64,000 nucleotides of DNA. Origin: MKSF01 sp037190225 (GTDB lineage Bacteria; Bacteroidota; Bacteroidia; Chitinophagales; Chitinophagaceae). The number at the start of each line of letters is the position of its first letter. Positions within the stretch are counted from its first letter, which is position 1. The notes beneath the pieces were generated by a model. It was not told the origin of the DNA. It saw only the letters and a program-made list of their open reading frames with translations, and ran no database searches. Made by a program: the position numbers and the translations under genes. Shown here in pieces: positions 42,938 through 51,920 of this stretch. The stretch lies in contig JBBCJL010000009.1 in assembly GCA_037190225.1 (NCBI GenBank), positions 124,001 to 188,000 on the forward strand. Reading direction: 5' to 3'.

Positions 42938-43741
42938 CTACAATTCAAGCCATACATTCTCCTTTTCCGTATCTACTTTGCTGAAAAAATCCATGGGGTT
43001 GAGCCGTGTGAAATTTTTAAAATCCCTGATAAAATGAGATTGGTCGTAGAACCGGACAAGATGCGACAGCTCGGTGAAATTTCTGGCCTTTTGCCTTTCA
43101 GCAATAGCAGCCCTGAACCGGTGGATCTTTCTGAACTCGGAAGGCGTTTTACCGACCTGCTGCGTGAATATCTTATTAAGGTATTGCCTGGAAATATTAT
43201 TTTTTTGAGCGATGTCATTGATCTTGAGGTCCGACTGTATATCAGCGATGATGCTTTCCAGCAAAGAAAGATCCTTTGGGACCAGCCTGGAAAGCCAATA
43301 GCTTTCCAGCTGCCGGATCTGCTCCGCTCTGCCGGGTATATTGAACACCTCGTTCATAAGCGGCCTGTAATCAGGAGAAGGGTCAAAACGGATCATTGCA
43401 CCTGCGTAAAAAGGCCGTATGTCATTTACAAAATGATTGAGGCCCAGCGGCTTAAAATAAATGGTGATCTCCTCGGTGATATCGTGCTGTATGATCTCAA
43501 TGGGATGTATATACCGGCTTACCAGGCTTGAAGCAATCGTATTTTCCCGGGATGAAGATACCTCGATCTTATTATGACCGAGCACCAGGCTGGTGTTCTG
43601 ATAAACGGCGGCAATGCAAAAGTTATTGGGAAAGGTCCAATAGATTTCCGGCTGATGAATTTCTTTTTTGGTTACAAAATAAAATCCTTCAATATACTTA
43701 TTCAAAGTTTCGGAAACAGGCTTGTAAAATTGGATATCCAC
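42938..43741 (-). CDS. AraC-family transcriptional regulator
   Basis: About 267 aa. The N-terminal DUF6597-like sensor domain (IQFYKPVSETLNKYIEGFYF; IEIIQHDITEEITIYFKPLG) is followed by a C-terminal AraC double helix-turn-helix (LKINDIAQKNNISRQYLNKI; LVRFYDQSHFIRDFKNFTRL). No ATG lies in the right place: GTG 43741 (VDIQFYKP) matches the usual family start, while TTG 43774 would add 11 residues. TAAATTTG (43834-43827) is a candidate -7 element. Likely controls the adjacent DUF5694 gene. Confidence 0.82.
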   Translation of the reverse strand: MDIQFYKPVSETLNKYIEGFYFVTKKEIHQPEIYWTFPNNFCIAAVYQNTSLVLGHNKIEVSSSRENTIASSLVSRYIHPIEIIQHDITEEITIYFKPLGLNHFVNDIRPFYAGAMIRFDPSPDYRPLMNEVFNIPGRAEQIRQLESYWLSRLVPKDLSLLESIIADIQSDLKINDIAQKNNISRQYLNKIFTQQVGKTPSEFRKIHRFRAAIAERQKARNFTELSHLVRFYDQSHFIRDFKNFTRLNPMDFFSKVDTEKENVWLEL

Positions 43742-43944
43742 AATTTTAGTATTAAAATTTAAGCTGCCCGCCAATACGTTGCATGCGGTATCGTATTGGT
43801 GTGATCTGCTCTTCTGATGTGTAATACAAATTTAATGAATTACTATTTACTGGCTATCCGTACACCGGTCAGTGATGCGGCCTTATCCGCATAAGTCCCC
43901 AACCTTGCCGGACGCAATAGTTACTCCCGGTTTCGCTTACAGCA

Positions 43945-45375
43945 CTATAAGCTTTTATAATGCAGCAGGAAATCAGCCATCATTCTCAGCCCGAAGCCGG
44001 TGCCCCCGAAGGTCTTATAATGTTTCGGTGCTGTGGTGTAGGCCACTCCCGCAATGTCAAAGTGCAGCCAGGGAAAATCCGTAAAGTGCTCCAGGAATTT
44101 ACCTGCTGTGATAGCGCCTGCTGTTCCGCCGCTGATATTCTTAAGGTCGGCGATCTCGGATTTCATCATATCCCCGTATTCTTTCCATAAGGGAAGCTCT
44201 ATGAACCGCTCGTAGTGCTTCATGCTGCTTTGGTGCAGCAGCTCCTTATAGCCCTGGGGGGCATTGCCCATCATGATCATACCTTCTGCGCCTGATATGG
44301 CAGCGGCCGCCCCGGTAAGCGTGGCGAAATCTATGACCAGCTCCGGTTTGTATTTCCGGGCGTGGAGCAGCGCATCGGCCAGGATCAGCCGGCCTTCCGC
44401 GTCCGTGTTCAGCACCTCTACCGTTGTCCCGTCCGCGTAGGTGATAATATCGCCCGGCGCGTAGGCATTCTCTCCCGGCCGGTTGTCGCAGGCCGGTATC
44501 AGCCCTATGATATGTATGGGGAGGTTGAGCATCCCGGCAACATACATGATACCTGCTACGAGCGCCGCCCCGGCCATATCGCTTTTCATATGATCCATGC
44601 TGTTGGGTGTAGGCTTCAGGCTCAGGCCCCCGGTATCATACACAACGCCTTTACCGACCAGCACCAGCGGCTGCTTATTGATATACCTTGTAGGCTTATG
44701 CTCCAGTATATTGAATGCCGGGTCATTCTTGCTGCCGCTGCTTACTGCCAGCAGCCCGGCCATTTTATGCTGCTCTATCTTCTTGCGGTCCCACGTGGTA
44801 ATCCTGAAGCGCCCTTCCTTAGCTACCTGTTGCAGCTGTTCCGAGAACTGCTGCGGCGTCTGGTGATTGAAAGGCTCATTGACCAGGTTACGGATATGGT
44901 ACACCGCCTGCGTGGTGACCTGCAGCTGTGCCAGCAGCTTTTCCGTGATCTCATCCTTGTAAAAATAGATGGTATCCAGGCTGTTGGGGCGTGCGTTCTT
45001 ATCGCTTTTATAATGCAGGAACCGGTAGTTGGTGAGCGTAAGCGCTTCCGCAAAAAGGTAGGCGGCGTCGGACCCTTCTATCATATTCCTGATAATGACT
45101 TCTTTGATATGGTACCTGTTCAGCACAGGGAGGAGCTTGCCGGCTTCTGTTCTTACATTCTCCAGCGTATCGGGCACTTCGTCGAATTCTTTAAGATAGG
45201 CGATGAAATGCAGGCTGCCGTTCCGGAAAAGCGGGATAATGGTAGTTTCGTTTTTGAGCTGTTGCTGTACGAAGATGATCTCATTCTTATCGTCCGTTAT
45301 GGAAGTGACCATATCTTCATGGTGCAGCAGGTAAATGATGCTGGCTTTATGATTTTTATGAATACCAAAGTACAT
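43945..45375 (-). CDS. M17 family leucyl aminopeptidase
   Basis: About 476 aa, metallo-exopeptidase that removes N-terminal residues. Catalytic half: LVGKGVVYDTGGLSLKPTPN, HMKSDMAGAALVAG (metal Lys/Asp), the family signature NTDAEGRLILADAL, and LVIDFATLTGAA. ATG 45375 was chosen over ATG 45417, because TATTTTTG (45411-45404), a -7 element, lies between them. The final 29 bp occur again at 41946-41974. It may be called pepA, though the N-terminal domain differs from the E. coli protein. Confidence 0.9.
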   Translation of the reverse strand: MYFGIHKNHKASIIYLLHHEDMVTSITDDKNEIIFVQQQLKNETTIIPLFRNGSLHFIAYLKEFDEVPDTLENVRTEAGKLLPVLNRYHIKEVIIRNMIEGSDAAYLFAEALTLTNYRFLHYKSDKNARPNSLDTIYFYKDEITEKLLAQLQVTTQAVYHIRNLVNEPFNHQTPQQFSEQLQQVAKEGRFRITTWDRKKIEQHKMAGLLAVSSGSKNDPAFNILEHKPTRYINKQPLVLVGKGVVYDTGGLSLKPTPNSMDHMKSDMAGAALVAGIMYVAGMLNLPIHIIGLIPACDNRPGENAYAPGDIITYADGTTVEVLNTDAEGRLILADALLHARKYKPELVIDFATLTGAAAAISGAEGMIMMGNAPQGYKELLHQSSMKHYERFIELPLWKEYGDMMKSEIADLKNISGGTAGAITAGKFLEHFTDFPWLHFDIAGVAYTTAPKHYKTFGGTGFGLRMMADFLLHYKSL

Positions 45376-45520
45376 AATGATTGTATTGAATAAGTGATCG
45401 TACCAAAAATAGGACATTTTTTAAAGCGCTGTCAGGCAAACCTGCCGTTCATTTCTCAGCCGTTGGCTGTGTGTAGGCGCCTGCTGAAAAAGGGAATCAC
45501 CGAAGTAACTCCCTTGCCGC

Positions 45521-48340
45521 TTATTGTAATTCCTTTTTGAGGAATACGCCGGTAATGCTTTTTTTGCTTCTGGCTACCTTTTCAGGAGTGCCATGCGCGA
45601 CCAGGGTACCGCCGCCTTCTCCTCCTTCAGGACCGATATCAATGATATAATCGGCTACCTTCACCATATCAAGGTTATGCTCTATCACAAGGACCGTGTT
45701 GCCTCTTCCGACCAGCTTGTTCAGCACGTTCAGCAGGGCCTGTATATCTTCAAAATGGAGACCTGTGGTAGGCTCATCCAGTATGTAAAAGGTCTTGCCC
45801 GTGTCCTTTTTGGCCAGCTCGGTGGCCAGCTTGACCCGTTGCGCCTCACCGCCGCTCAGGGTGACGGCGCTCTGCCCCAGGGTAATGTAACCTAATCCCA
45901 CATCCAGCAGCGTTTTGATCTTGCGGTGCAGGGACGGTACATTGATAAAATATTCCACCGCCTCCGCTACGGTCATATCCAGCACATCCGAAATGGAGCG
46001 GCCTTTATACCGGATCTCCAGGGTTTCCCTGTTATAGCGTTTGCCCTGGCATTTTTCGCAGGGGACGTACACGTCCGGCAGGAAATTCATTTCGATGACC
46101 CTCATACCGCCGCCCTGGCATTCCTCGCACCGGCCGCCCTTGACGTTAAAGGAAAATCGCCCGGCATTATATCCTCTTATCTTAGCCTCCGGCACCTGGG
46201 CGAACAGCTGCCGGATGTCATTGAAGAAACCGCAGTAGGTAGCGGGATTGCTGCGCGGGGTTCTGCCTATGGGCGTCTGGTCTATCTCTATCACCTTATC
46301 TATATGCTCCAGCCCTTCTACGCTTTTATAGGGCATCGGCTGCATCTTGGATGCGGGGAAGCAATGCCGGGACAGGATGGGGTACAGTGTTTCCGTGATC
46401 AGGGTGCTTTTACCGCTGCCCGATACGCCCGTTACAACCACGAAGGTGCCCAGGGGAATGGAAATATCCACGCTTTTGAGGTTATTGCCGGTAGCGCCCC
46501 GCAGAGTCAGCTCATGACCATTGCCTTTCCTGCGCTGGGCAGGCAATTCAATACATTTCTTATAAGTGAGGTACTGTGATGTCAGGGAGTCGGAATGCAG
46601 CACTTCTTCCGGGGTGCCCTGCGACACGATGCGACCCCCGTGGATACCGGCTTTGGGTCCTATATCTATCAGGTGATCGGCCGCCAGCATAATATCCTTG
46701 TCATGCTCCACCACGAGCACGCTGTTGCCGCCGTTCCTGAGGTCTTCCAGCGCGTGGATGAGCCGCTGGTTGTCCCGCTGGTGCAGCCCTATGCTCGGCT
46801 CATCCAGGATATAGGTGATGCCGGTCAGCTTGGAGCCGATCTGCGTGGCCAGCCGTATGCGCTGGCTTTCTCCGCCGCTCAGGGTCCTGGTAGGCCTGTT
46901 GAGCGTCAGGTAATGCAGGCCGACATCCAGCAGGAAACGTACCCGCTCCGTGATCTCTTTGATAATATCCTTGGCTATGATCGTTCTCTTATCATCCAGG
47001 TATTGATCAATATGGCTGAATTGCTCATAAAAGGCGGATAAGGACAGCTGCGACAGGTCGGCTATATTATAGGGACCTATCTTAAAGCACAGGCTTTCCT
47101 TTTTCAGCCTTTTGCCTTCGCACTCCGGGCAGGTATCCAGGTGGAGGAACTGCTCCGCCCAGTTCCTGATGTGGTCGGAGGGGCTTTCATTGAACCAGCG
47201 CAGCATACTGTTCAGGACGCCTTCAAAGCTGTCTGTAAGGTATTTATAATCCTCGCTGTTTTCCCGGTAGGTGATGCCTGCCGTTTCCTGCCCGTAAAGG
47301 ATCAGGTTCAGCTCTTTGTCTTTCAGCCCGCTTATCGGGGTGGTCAGGGAGATCTTGTGCTTTTTGGCGAAGCGTTCCGTCATTTTCCAGCTTTGCGCCT
47401 CCCGTGCTTCTCCCAGGGGAGCGATGCCGCCCTCCCTGATGTTCCTGCTGCTGTCCGGGATCACGCTTTCCATATTGATGGCGTGCACCACACCCAGTCC
47501 CTTGCATTTCGGGCAGGCGCCATAAGGGGAATTGAAGGAAAAAGTATTGGGACTTGGCTCCTCATAGGAAAGTCCCGTAGCCGCCTCCATCAGGTTCTTG
47601 CTGTACTGCGTGATCTGGTGAGTGGCATGATGCTCTATGAACAGCAGCCCTTTACCCATCTGCAAGGCTTTCTGGATGCTTTGTACCAGCCGTACCCTGC
47701 TCTCCTCATCAACGCTGAGACGATCTATCACCAGCTCTATATCGTGTATCTTATAGCGGTCCAGCTGCATACCCGGCTTCAGCTCCTGTATCTCGCCGTC
47801 TATCCTGGCACGCAGGTAGCCCTGCTTCATGAACTGCTCGAATACCTCCCGGTAATGTCCTTTCCGGCCCCTGACCACAGGCGCCAGCACCGCTATCTTT
47901 TCACCGTCCAGGTGGCTGTAGATATGCCGGATGATCTCTTCTTCGGAATATTTCTCCATCCTGTTCCCGGAAAGATAGGAATAGGCAGTGCTGGCCCTGG
48001 CGAACAGCAGCCTGAGAAAATCATAGACCTCCGTGATGGTGCCTACCGTGGAGCGGGGATTCTTATTGGTGGTCTTTTGCTCTATCGCGATAACGGGGGA
48101 AAGCCCGGTGATGCGGTCCACATCCGGCCGTTCCAGGTCGCCCATGAACTGGCGGGCATAGGCGGAAAAGCTTTCCATATACCTGCGCTGGCCTTCCGCA
48201 AAGATAGTGTCAAATGCCAGGGAAGACTTGCCGCTTCCGCTCAGTCCTGTAATGACAACCAGCTTATTCTTGGGGATCTTTACATCTATATTCTTAAGGT
48301 TGTGCACCCGGGCACCCAATATTTCTATGTTTTCTGACAT
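45521..48340 (-). CDS. uvrA: excinuclease ABC subunit A
   Basis: 939 aa, damage-recognition ATPase of nucleotide excision repair. First Walker A GLSGSGKSSLAFDTIFAEGQ near residue 30, zinc-binding CPKCKGLG and CPECEGKR, signatures TLSGGESQRIRLA and TLSGGEAQRVKLA, second Walker A GVSGSGKSTLI near 640, and the C-terminal zinc module CEECQGGGMRVIEMNF to CEKCQGKR. ATG 48340 (MSENIEIL) is preferred to a TTG 18 nt upstream. Single-gene unit. Confidence 0.95.
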   Translation of the reverse strand: MSENIEILGARVHNLKNIDVKIPKNKLVVITGLSGSGKSSLAFDTIFAEGQRRYMESFSAYARQFMGDLERPDVDRITGLSPVIAIEQKTTNKNPRSTVGTITEVYDFLRLLFARASTAYSYLSGNRMEKYSEEEIIRHIYSHLDGEKIAVLAPVVRGRKGHYREVFEQFMKQGYLRARIDGEIQELKPGMQLDRYKIHDIELVIDRLSVDEESRVRLVQSIQKALQMGKGLLFIEHHATHQITQYSKNLMEAATGLSYEEPSPNTFSFNSPYGACPKCKGLGVVHAINMESVIPDSSRNIREGGIAPLGEAREAQSWKMTERFAKKHKISLTTPISGLKDKELNLILYGQETAGITYRENSEDYKYLTDSFEGVLNSMLRWFNESPSDHIRNWAEQFLHLDTCPECEGKRLKKESLCFKIGPYNIADLSQLSLSAFYEQFSHIDQYLDDKRTIIAKDIIKEITERVRFLLDVGLHYLTLNRPTRTLSGGESQRIRLATQIGSKLTGITYILDEPSIGLHQRDNQRLIHALEDLRNGGNSVLVVEHDKDIMLAADHLIDIGPKAGIHGGRIVSQGTPEEVLHSDSLTSQYLTYKKCIELPAQRRKGNGHELTLRGATGNNLKSVDISIPLGTFVVVTGVSGSGKSTLITETLYPILSRHCFPASKMQPMPYKSVEGLEHIDKVIEIDQTPIGRTPRSNPATYCGFFNDIRQLFAQVPEAKIRGYNAGRFSFNVKGGRCEECQGGGMRVIEMNFLPDVYVPCEKCQGKRYNRETLEIRYKGRSISDVLDMTVAEAVEYFINVPSLHRKIKTLLDVGLGYITLGQSAVTLSGGEAQRVKLATELAKKDTGKTFYILDEPTTGLHFEDIQALLNVLNKLVGRGNTVLVIEHNLDMVKVADYIIDIGPEGGEGGGTLVAHGTPEKVARSKKSITGVFLKKELQ

Positions 48341-48673
48341 ACCTTTCTGCTGATGCAATTTTTGTATATGCGAAATTACTGATTATCCTTCTAAAGTGCA
48401 GGAATAACATACAGGCGGCAAGGTAGCTGCATTTCGTATGCTTTCCTGTTAAAATCAAGCTAAATACCGAGATTGGTCGTTCCGGGGAGGGCGGGCAGAT
48501 GAGCAGTGCTGCAGCGGTTGCAGGACGTGCCTGCGGCCGGAAGCTCCGGAGCAGAATAATCTATTAAACCTGCGCATAAAACAAAATATTGACTAACTTT
48601 GTTGCCCTGTTGCCGTTTGGTTCTGTAAGGACCGGGGGCGGCTTTACCATTCATTCAATAAGAGATATCATAT
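48341..48673. other. uvrA-accA intergenic region
   Basis: 333 bp without a believable gene. TAACTTTG at 48594-48601, 73 bp upstream of the accA ATG, is a -7-type element for accA; its -33 partner is not clear. A GC-rich patch (48481-48560) with several short complementary stretches could fold, but I see no defined element. Confidence 0.4.
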
Positions 48674-49639
48674 ATGCAGTTTTTAGATTTTGAAAAGCCA
48701 TTGGAAGACCTGGTGTCGCAGCTGGACAAGCTTCAATCCATCGCGGATAAGAACAAGATGGATATGTCTGCCTCTGTCAGGCAGCTGGAGCAAACCATCG
48801 AAGAAACAAGGTCTGAGATCTACAAAAATCTGACTCCCTGGCAACGGGTACAGCTGAGCCGTCACCCTGAGCGTCCTTATACCAATTATTATATCAGCAA
48901 GATATGCAGCACTTTTACAGAGCTGTTCGGAGACCGGAACGTGAAGGATGATAAGGCCATCGTGGGTGGCCTGGCGGATATAGACGGGCAGCAGGTCATG
49001 ATCATCGGTCACCAGAAAGGTACCAATACGAAGCAGCGCCAGATCCGCAACTTCGGTATGGCCAACCCGGAAGGATACCGCAAAGCGCTGCGGCTGATGA
49101 AGCTGGCTGAAAAGTTCAACCGTCCTATCGTCACCTTTATTGATACACCCGGTGCTTATCCCGGCCTGGAAGCGGAAGAAAGAGGGCAGGGCGAGGCCAT
49201 TGCCCGTAATATTTATGAAATGGTGAATATGCGGGTGCCGGTGATCTGCATCATCATAGGTGAAGGCGCATCCGGCGGCGCGCTGGGCATAGGCGTAGGC
49301 GATAAGGTGGTCATGCTGGAAAATACCTGGTACACCGTTATCTCCCCGGAAAACTGCTCCAGCATCCTGTGGCGCAGCTGGGATTATAAAGTGCAGGCCG
49401 CGGAGCAGCTGAAGCTGACCTCTGAAGATATGTCCGCTTTCGGGCTGGTGGATGATGTGCTGAAAGAACCCGTTGGAGGCGCGCACTATAAGCCCGAGGA
49501 AATGGCGCTGAGCATTAAAAAATATATCCTGGATACCATTAAGGAGCTTGAGAAAACAGGTGCGGACAAGAGGATCGAGAAAAGGATCGAGAAATTCTCC
49601 AGGATGGGCTTCTTCGAGGAAACAGAAACGGAAGCGTAA
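48674..49639 (+). CDS. accA: acetyl-CoA carboxylase carboxyltransferase subunit alpha
   Basis: 321 aa. Forms the carboxyltransferase with AccD and makes malonyl-CoA, the first step of fatty-acid synthesis. Helical N-terminus (LDFEKPLEDLVSQLDKLQSI), then the crotonase-like core: DDKAIVGGLADIDGQQVMII, ETPGAYPG-type FIDTPGAYPGLEAEERGQGE, GEGASGGALGIGVGD and VISPENCSSILWRSWD. Normal length. It is followed after 20 bp by dapA on the same strand. Confidence 0.95.
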   Translation: MQFLDFEKPLEDLVSQLDKLQSIADKNKMDMSASVRQLEQTIEETRSEIYKNLTPWQRVQLSRHPERPYTNYYISKICSTFTELFGDRNVKDDKAIVGGLADIDGQQVMIIGHQKGTNTKQRQIRNFGMANPEGYRKALRLMKLAEKFNRPIVTFIDTPGAYPGLEAEERGQGEAIARNIYEMVNMRVPVICIIIGEGASGGALGIGVGDKVVMLENTWYTVISPENCSSILWRSWDYKVQAAEQLKLTSEDMSAFGLVDDVLKEPVGGAHYKPEEMALSIKKYILDTIKELEKTGADKRIEKRIEKFSRMGFFEETETEA

Positions 49640-49659
49640 TTGTAAACTACTAATTATAC

Positions 49660-50538
49660 ATGCATATGAATTTTCAGGGTACAGGCGTAGCATTGGTAAC
49701 ACCTTTCAGGGAAGACCTCTCCGTGGATTATGAAAGTCTGGGAAAGCTGGTAGAATATGTGATATCAGGAGGCGTGGATTTCCTGGTGGCATTGGGGACC
49801 ACTGCCGAAACGCCTGCAATGACCCCGGAAGAAAAGCTGGAGGTGCTGAAATTCATCATTCAGAAAAATAACAAAAGGAAACCGCTCGTTGCAGGAATTG
49901 GTGGTAATAATACGAAGGATGTTACAGATACTATCGCTGCCTACCCGATGGCGGATGTGGACGGTATACTGAGCGTGGTACCTTATTATAATAAGCCTTC
50001 GCAGGAAGGTATTTACCGGCATTTTAAAACGATCGCTGACAGTACGGACAAGCCGATCATTCTGTACAATGTTCCCGGCAGGACGGTGACCAATATGCTG
50101 CCGGCCACGACACTTCGACTGGCACGGGAATGCGCTAATATAGTAGCGATCAAGGAAGCCAGCGGCAATATGGCGCAATGTATGGAGCTGGTGCAGGGCG
50201 CTCCCGCGCATTTCAGCGTACTGAGCGGTGATGACGACCTGGTGCTGCCGCAGGTAGCGATAGGAATGAAAGGCGTCATCTCTGTGGCTGCCAACTGCTA
50301 CCCGGAAACATTTACGGCAATGGTGCGTCATGCATTACGGCATGATATCGCGGCAGCACAGCCGCTGCACTACCAGCTGCTGCCGGCTATCAGGCTGTTG
50401 TTTGCCGAAGGCAACCCGACAGGCGTAAAGCATGTGCTGGCGGAAAAAGGCCTGATCCGGAATGTCCTGAGGCTGCCCCTGGTGGCTGCGAGCGATCCGC
50501 TCCGGGAAGCATTTCAACCTTATACGGAAGCGCTATAA
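49660..50538 (+). CDS. dapA: 4-hydroxy-tetrahydrodipicolinate synthase
   Basis: 292 aa TIM-barrel aldolase condensing pyruvate with aspartate semialdehyde, the first committed step to meso-DAP and lysine, so it supplies the MurE substrate made downstream. Motifs: GVALVTPFREDLSVD, LGTTAETPAMTPEEK, catalytic Tyr in ILYNVPGRTV and Schiff-base Lys in VAIKEASGNM. ATG 49660 or ATG 49666 (MNFQGTG) are both possible. A terminator overlaps the stop codon. Confidence 0.94.
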   Translation: MHMNFQGTGVALVTPFREDLSVDYESLGKLVEYVISGGVDFLVALGTTAETPAMTPEEKLEVLKFIIQKNNKRKPLVAGIGGNNTKDVTDTIAAYPMADVDGILSVVPYYNKPSQEGIYRHFKTIADSTDKPIILYNVPGRTVTNMLPATTLRLARECANIVAIKEASGNMAQCMELVQGAPAHFSVLSGDDDLVLPQVAIGMKGVISVAANCYPETFTAMVRHALRHDIAAAQPLHYQLLPAIRLLFAEGNPTGVKHVLAEKGLIRNVLRLPLVAASDPLREAFQPYTEAL

Positions 50539-50558
50539 CCTATAGCGCTTTATTTTTT
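50529..50558 (+). terminator. terminator overlapping the dapA stop
   Basis: 9-bp stem AGCGCTATA (50529-50537) / TATAGCGCT (50541-50549) with a 3-nt loop, then TATTTTTTAT. The dapA TAA (50536-50538) is part of the hairpin. Confidence 0.65.
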
Positions 50559-50574
50559 ATCTATTGTATTACTC

Positions 50575-51510
50575 ATGGAAGCATTTTACAACAGGCTGGT
50601 GAAAGTGGACCGTCATATCAGCAAGTGGGCCAGAAGGAATGATATTATGTGTTACCGGATCTTTGACCATGACATCCCTGAATTCCCTTTTTGCGTGGAC
50701 AGGTATGGCGACTATCTTCATGTATCGGAATATGCTTCCAGGTTCAGGTTTCCGGATGAAGCGGCGCATGAGCAGTGGATACAGGAGGCGGTGACCGTGA
50801 TCAGCGAAGCCCTGCAGGTGGCGCCGGACCATATCTTTATGAAGCAGCGGAAACGCCTGGACCGCCGGAATGAGCAATATGAGAAGGTGGACTCCTCCAG
50901 CGAAAAAATGATCGTCACCGAAGGCGGGCTGCGTTTCTATGTGAACCTTAAGGACTACCTGGATACCGGCTTATTCCTGGATCACAGGCCGCTGCGCGCG
51001 CAGTTCGGAAAGGAAGCGAAAAAGATGCGGGTGCTGAACCTCTTTGCCTATACCGGGGCTTTCAGCGTATATGCTGCGGCCGGTGGCGCCGAAAAAGTGA
51101 CTACGGTCGATCTTTCCAATACCTATATCAGCTGGGCCAGGGAGAATTTTGAGCTGAACGGCCTGGATGCAGGCGATCATGAATTTATGGTCATGGACAC
51201 GATGCAATATTTAAAAAGCCTGCCGGCAGAACCGCTCTTTGACCTGGTATTTGTTGATCCGCCTGTATTCAGCAACAGCACCCGGCTGAAAGGCACCTGG
51301 GATACGCAGCGGGATCATGCCTATATGCTGCAGCTGATACTGGGTGTGACGGAACCGGGAGGGATCATTTACTTCTCCAACAACCTGCGCACCTTCCAGC
51401 CGCAGTTTGAAAGACTGAATGCCACATCCATAGAGGATATCAGGGAGAAGACCATCCCGGAAGACTTCAGGAACCAGTACATACACTGGTGCTGGCGGAT
51501 CATCAAATGA
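50575..51510 (+). CDS. RlmK-like class I SAM-dependent 23S rRNA methyltransferase
   Basis: 311 aa. It corresponds to the C-terminal (RlmK) half of E. coli RlmKL, which makes m7G2069 in 23S rRNA: CYRIFDHDIPEFPFCVDRYG, YLDTGLFLDHRPLR, SAM-binding VLNLFAYTGAFSVYAAAGGA, acidic TTVDLSNTYISWARENFELN, catalytic-type FVDPPVFSNSTRLKG and the end QYIHWCWRI. The RlmL half (THUMP domain) is absent, so it acts alone or the other half lies elsewhere. The N-terminal 30 residues resemble the inter-domain linker. Confidence 0.85.
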   Translation: MEAFYNRLVKVDRHISKWARRNDIMCYRIFDHDIPEFPFCVDRYGDYLHVSEYASRFRFPDEAAHEQWIQEAVTVISEALQVAPDHIFMKQRKRLDRRNEQYEKVDSSSEKMIVTEGGLRFYVNLKDYLDTGLFLDHRPLRAQFGKEAKKMRVLNLFAYTGAFSVYAAAGGAEKVTTVDLSNTYISWARENFELNGLDAGDHEFMVMDTMQYLKSLPAEPLFDLVFVDPPVFSNSTRLKGTWDTQRDHAYMLQLILGVTEPGGIIYFSNNLRTFQPQFERLNATSIEDIREKTIPEDFRNQYIHWCWRIIK

Positions 51511-51793
51511 TTGTCTTTTTAAGCAGGAAATTCATACGTACCGTATTGCCGGATATAGCGGGTAAAGATCAGAGTAATTCACATGCAGCCATATCTTATC
51601 CTGTGCCAAGGCGGATTGGTGCCCGTCCAGGTAATAATATCTTTATTTTAAGCTTTAACGGGTTTATTTCCAGTATTTTTTATGTAGCAATAATATTTAT
51701 GTAATATTTTTGCCAAAACTTCCTATCTTTAGCTTTCTTACTTACTAACCGGAAACTGACCTTTATTCCGTAGTTTTCTACCTTTTATAGTAG

Positions 51794-51836
51794 TTTTCCA
51801 CATTTTGCAAGAGTTATCCCCATTCTTTGTGGAAAA
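51794..51836. promoter_or_regulatory. cluster of three DnaA-box-like 9-mers upstream of mraZ
   Basis: TTTTCCACA (51794-51802), TTATCCCCA (51814-51822) and TGTGGAAAA (51828-51836), each one mismatch from TTATCCACA or its complement. They lie in the AT-rich gap 51511-51920, between the methyltransferase and mraZ. A DnaA-binding role would link division-gene expression to replication, but one-mismatch sites can arise by chance. Confidence 0.35.
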
Positions 51837-51850
51837 TTAATAATATTTTC

Positions 51851-51900
51851 TATGTGTTTAAATGTGTGGATTTGTGTAGAAATGTGTTTCTTTGTGTGGT
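51851..51900 (+). promoter_or_regulatory. probable MraZ operator: five 10-bp direct repeats
   Basis: Five consecutive 10-mers in exact register, TATGTGTTTA, AATGTGTGGA, TTTGTGTAGA, AATGTGTTTC and TTTGTGTGGT, all sharing (A/T)(A/T)TGTGT. MraZ is known to bind tandem GTG-type repeats with 10-bp period in front of its own gene. The last repeat ends 20 bp before the mraZ start. The location and periodicity fit autorepression of the whole cluster. Confidence 0.7.
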
Positions 51901-51920
51901 AAAATGCACAAAATATCACT

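Noticed and set aside
44362..45393. 343-codon antisense frame inside the M17 aminopeptidase
   Set aside because: Coincidental open frame in GC-rich coding DNA.
47141..48337. 398-codon antisense frame inside uvrA
   Set aside because: Mirror of conserved uvrA sequence; no start context or domain.
48460..48654. 64-codon minus frame between uvrA and accA
   Set aside because: No start context, Pro/Ala/Gly-rich, and it covers the likely accA promoter.
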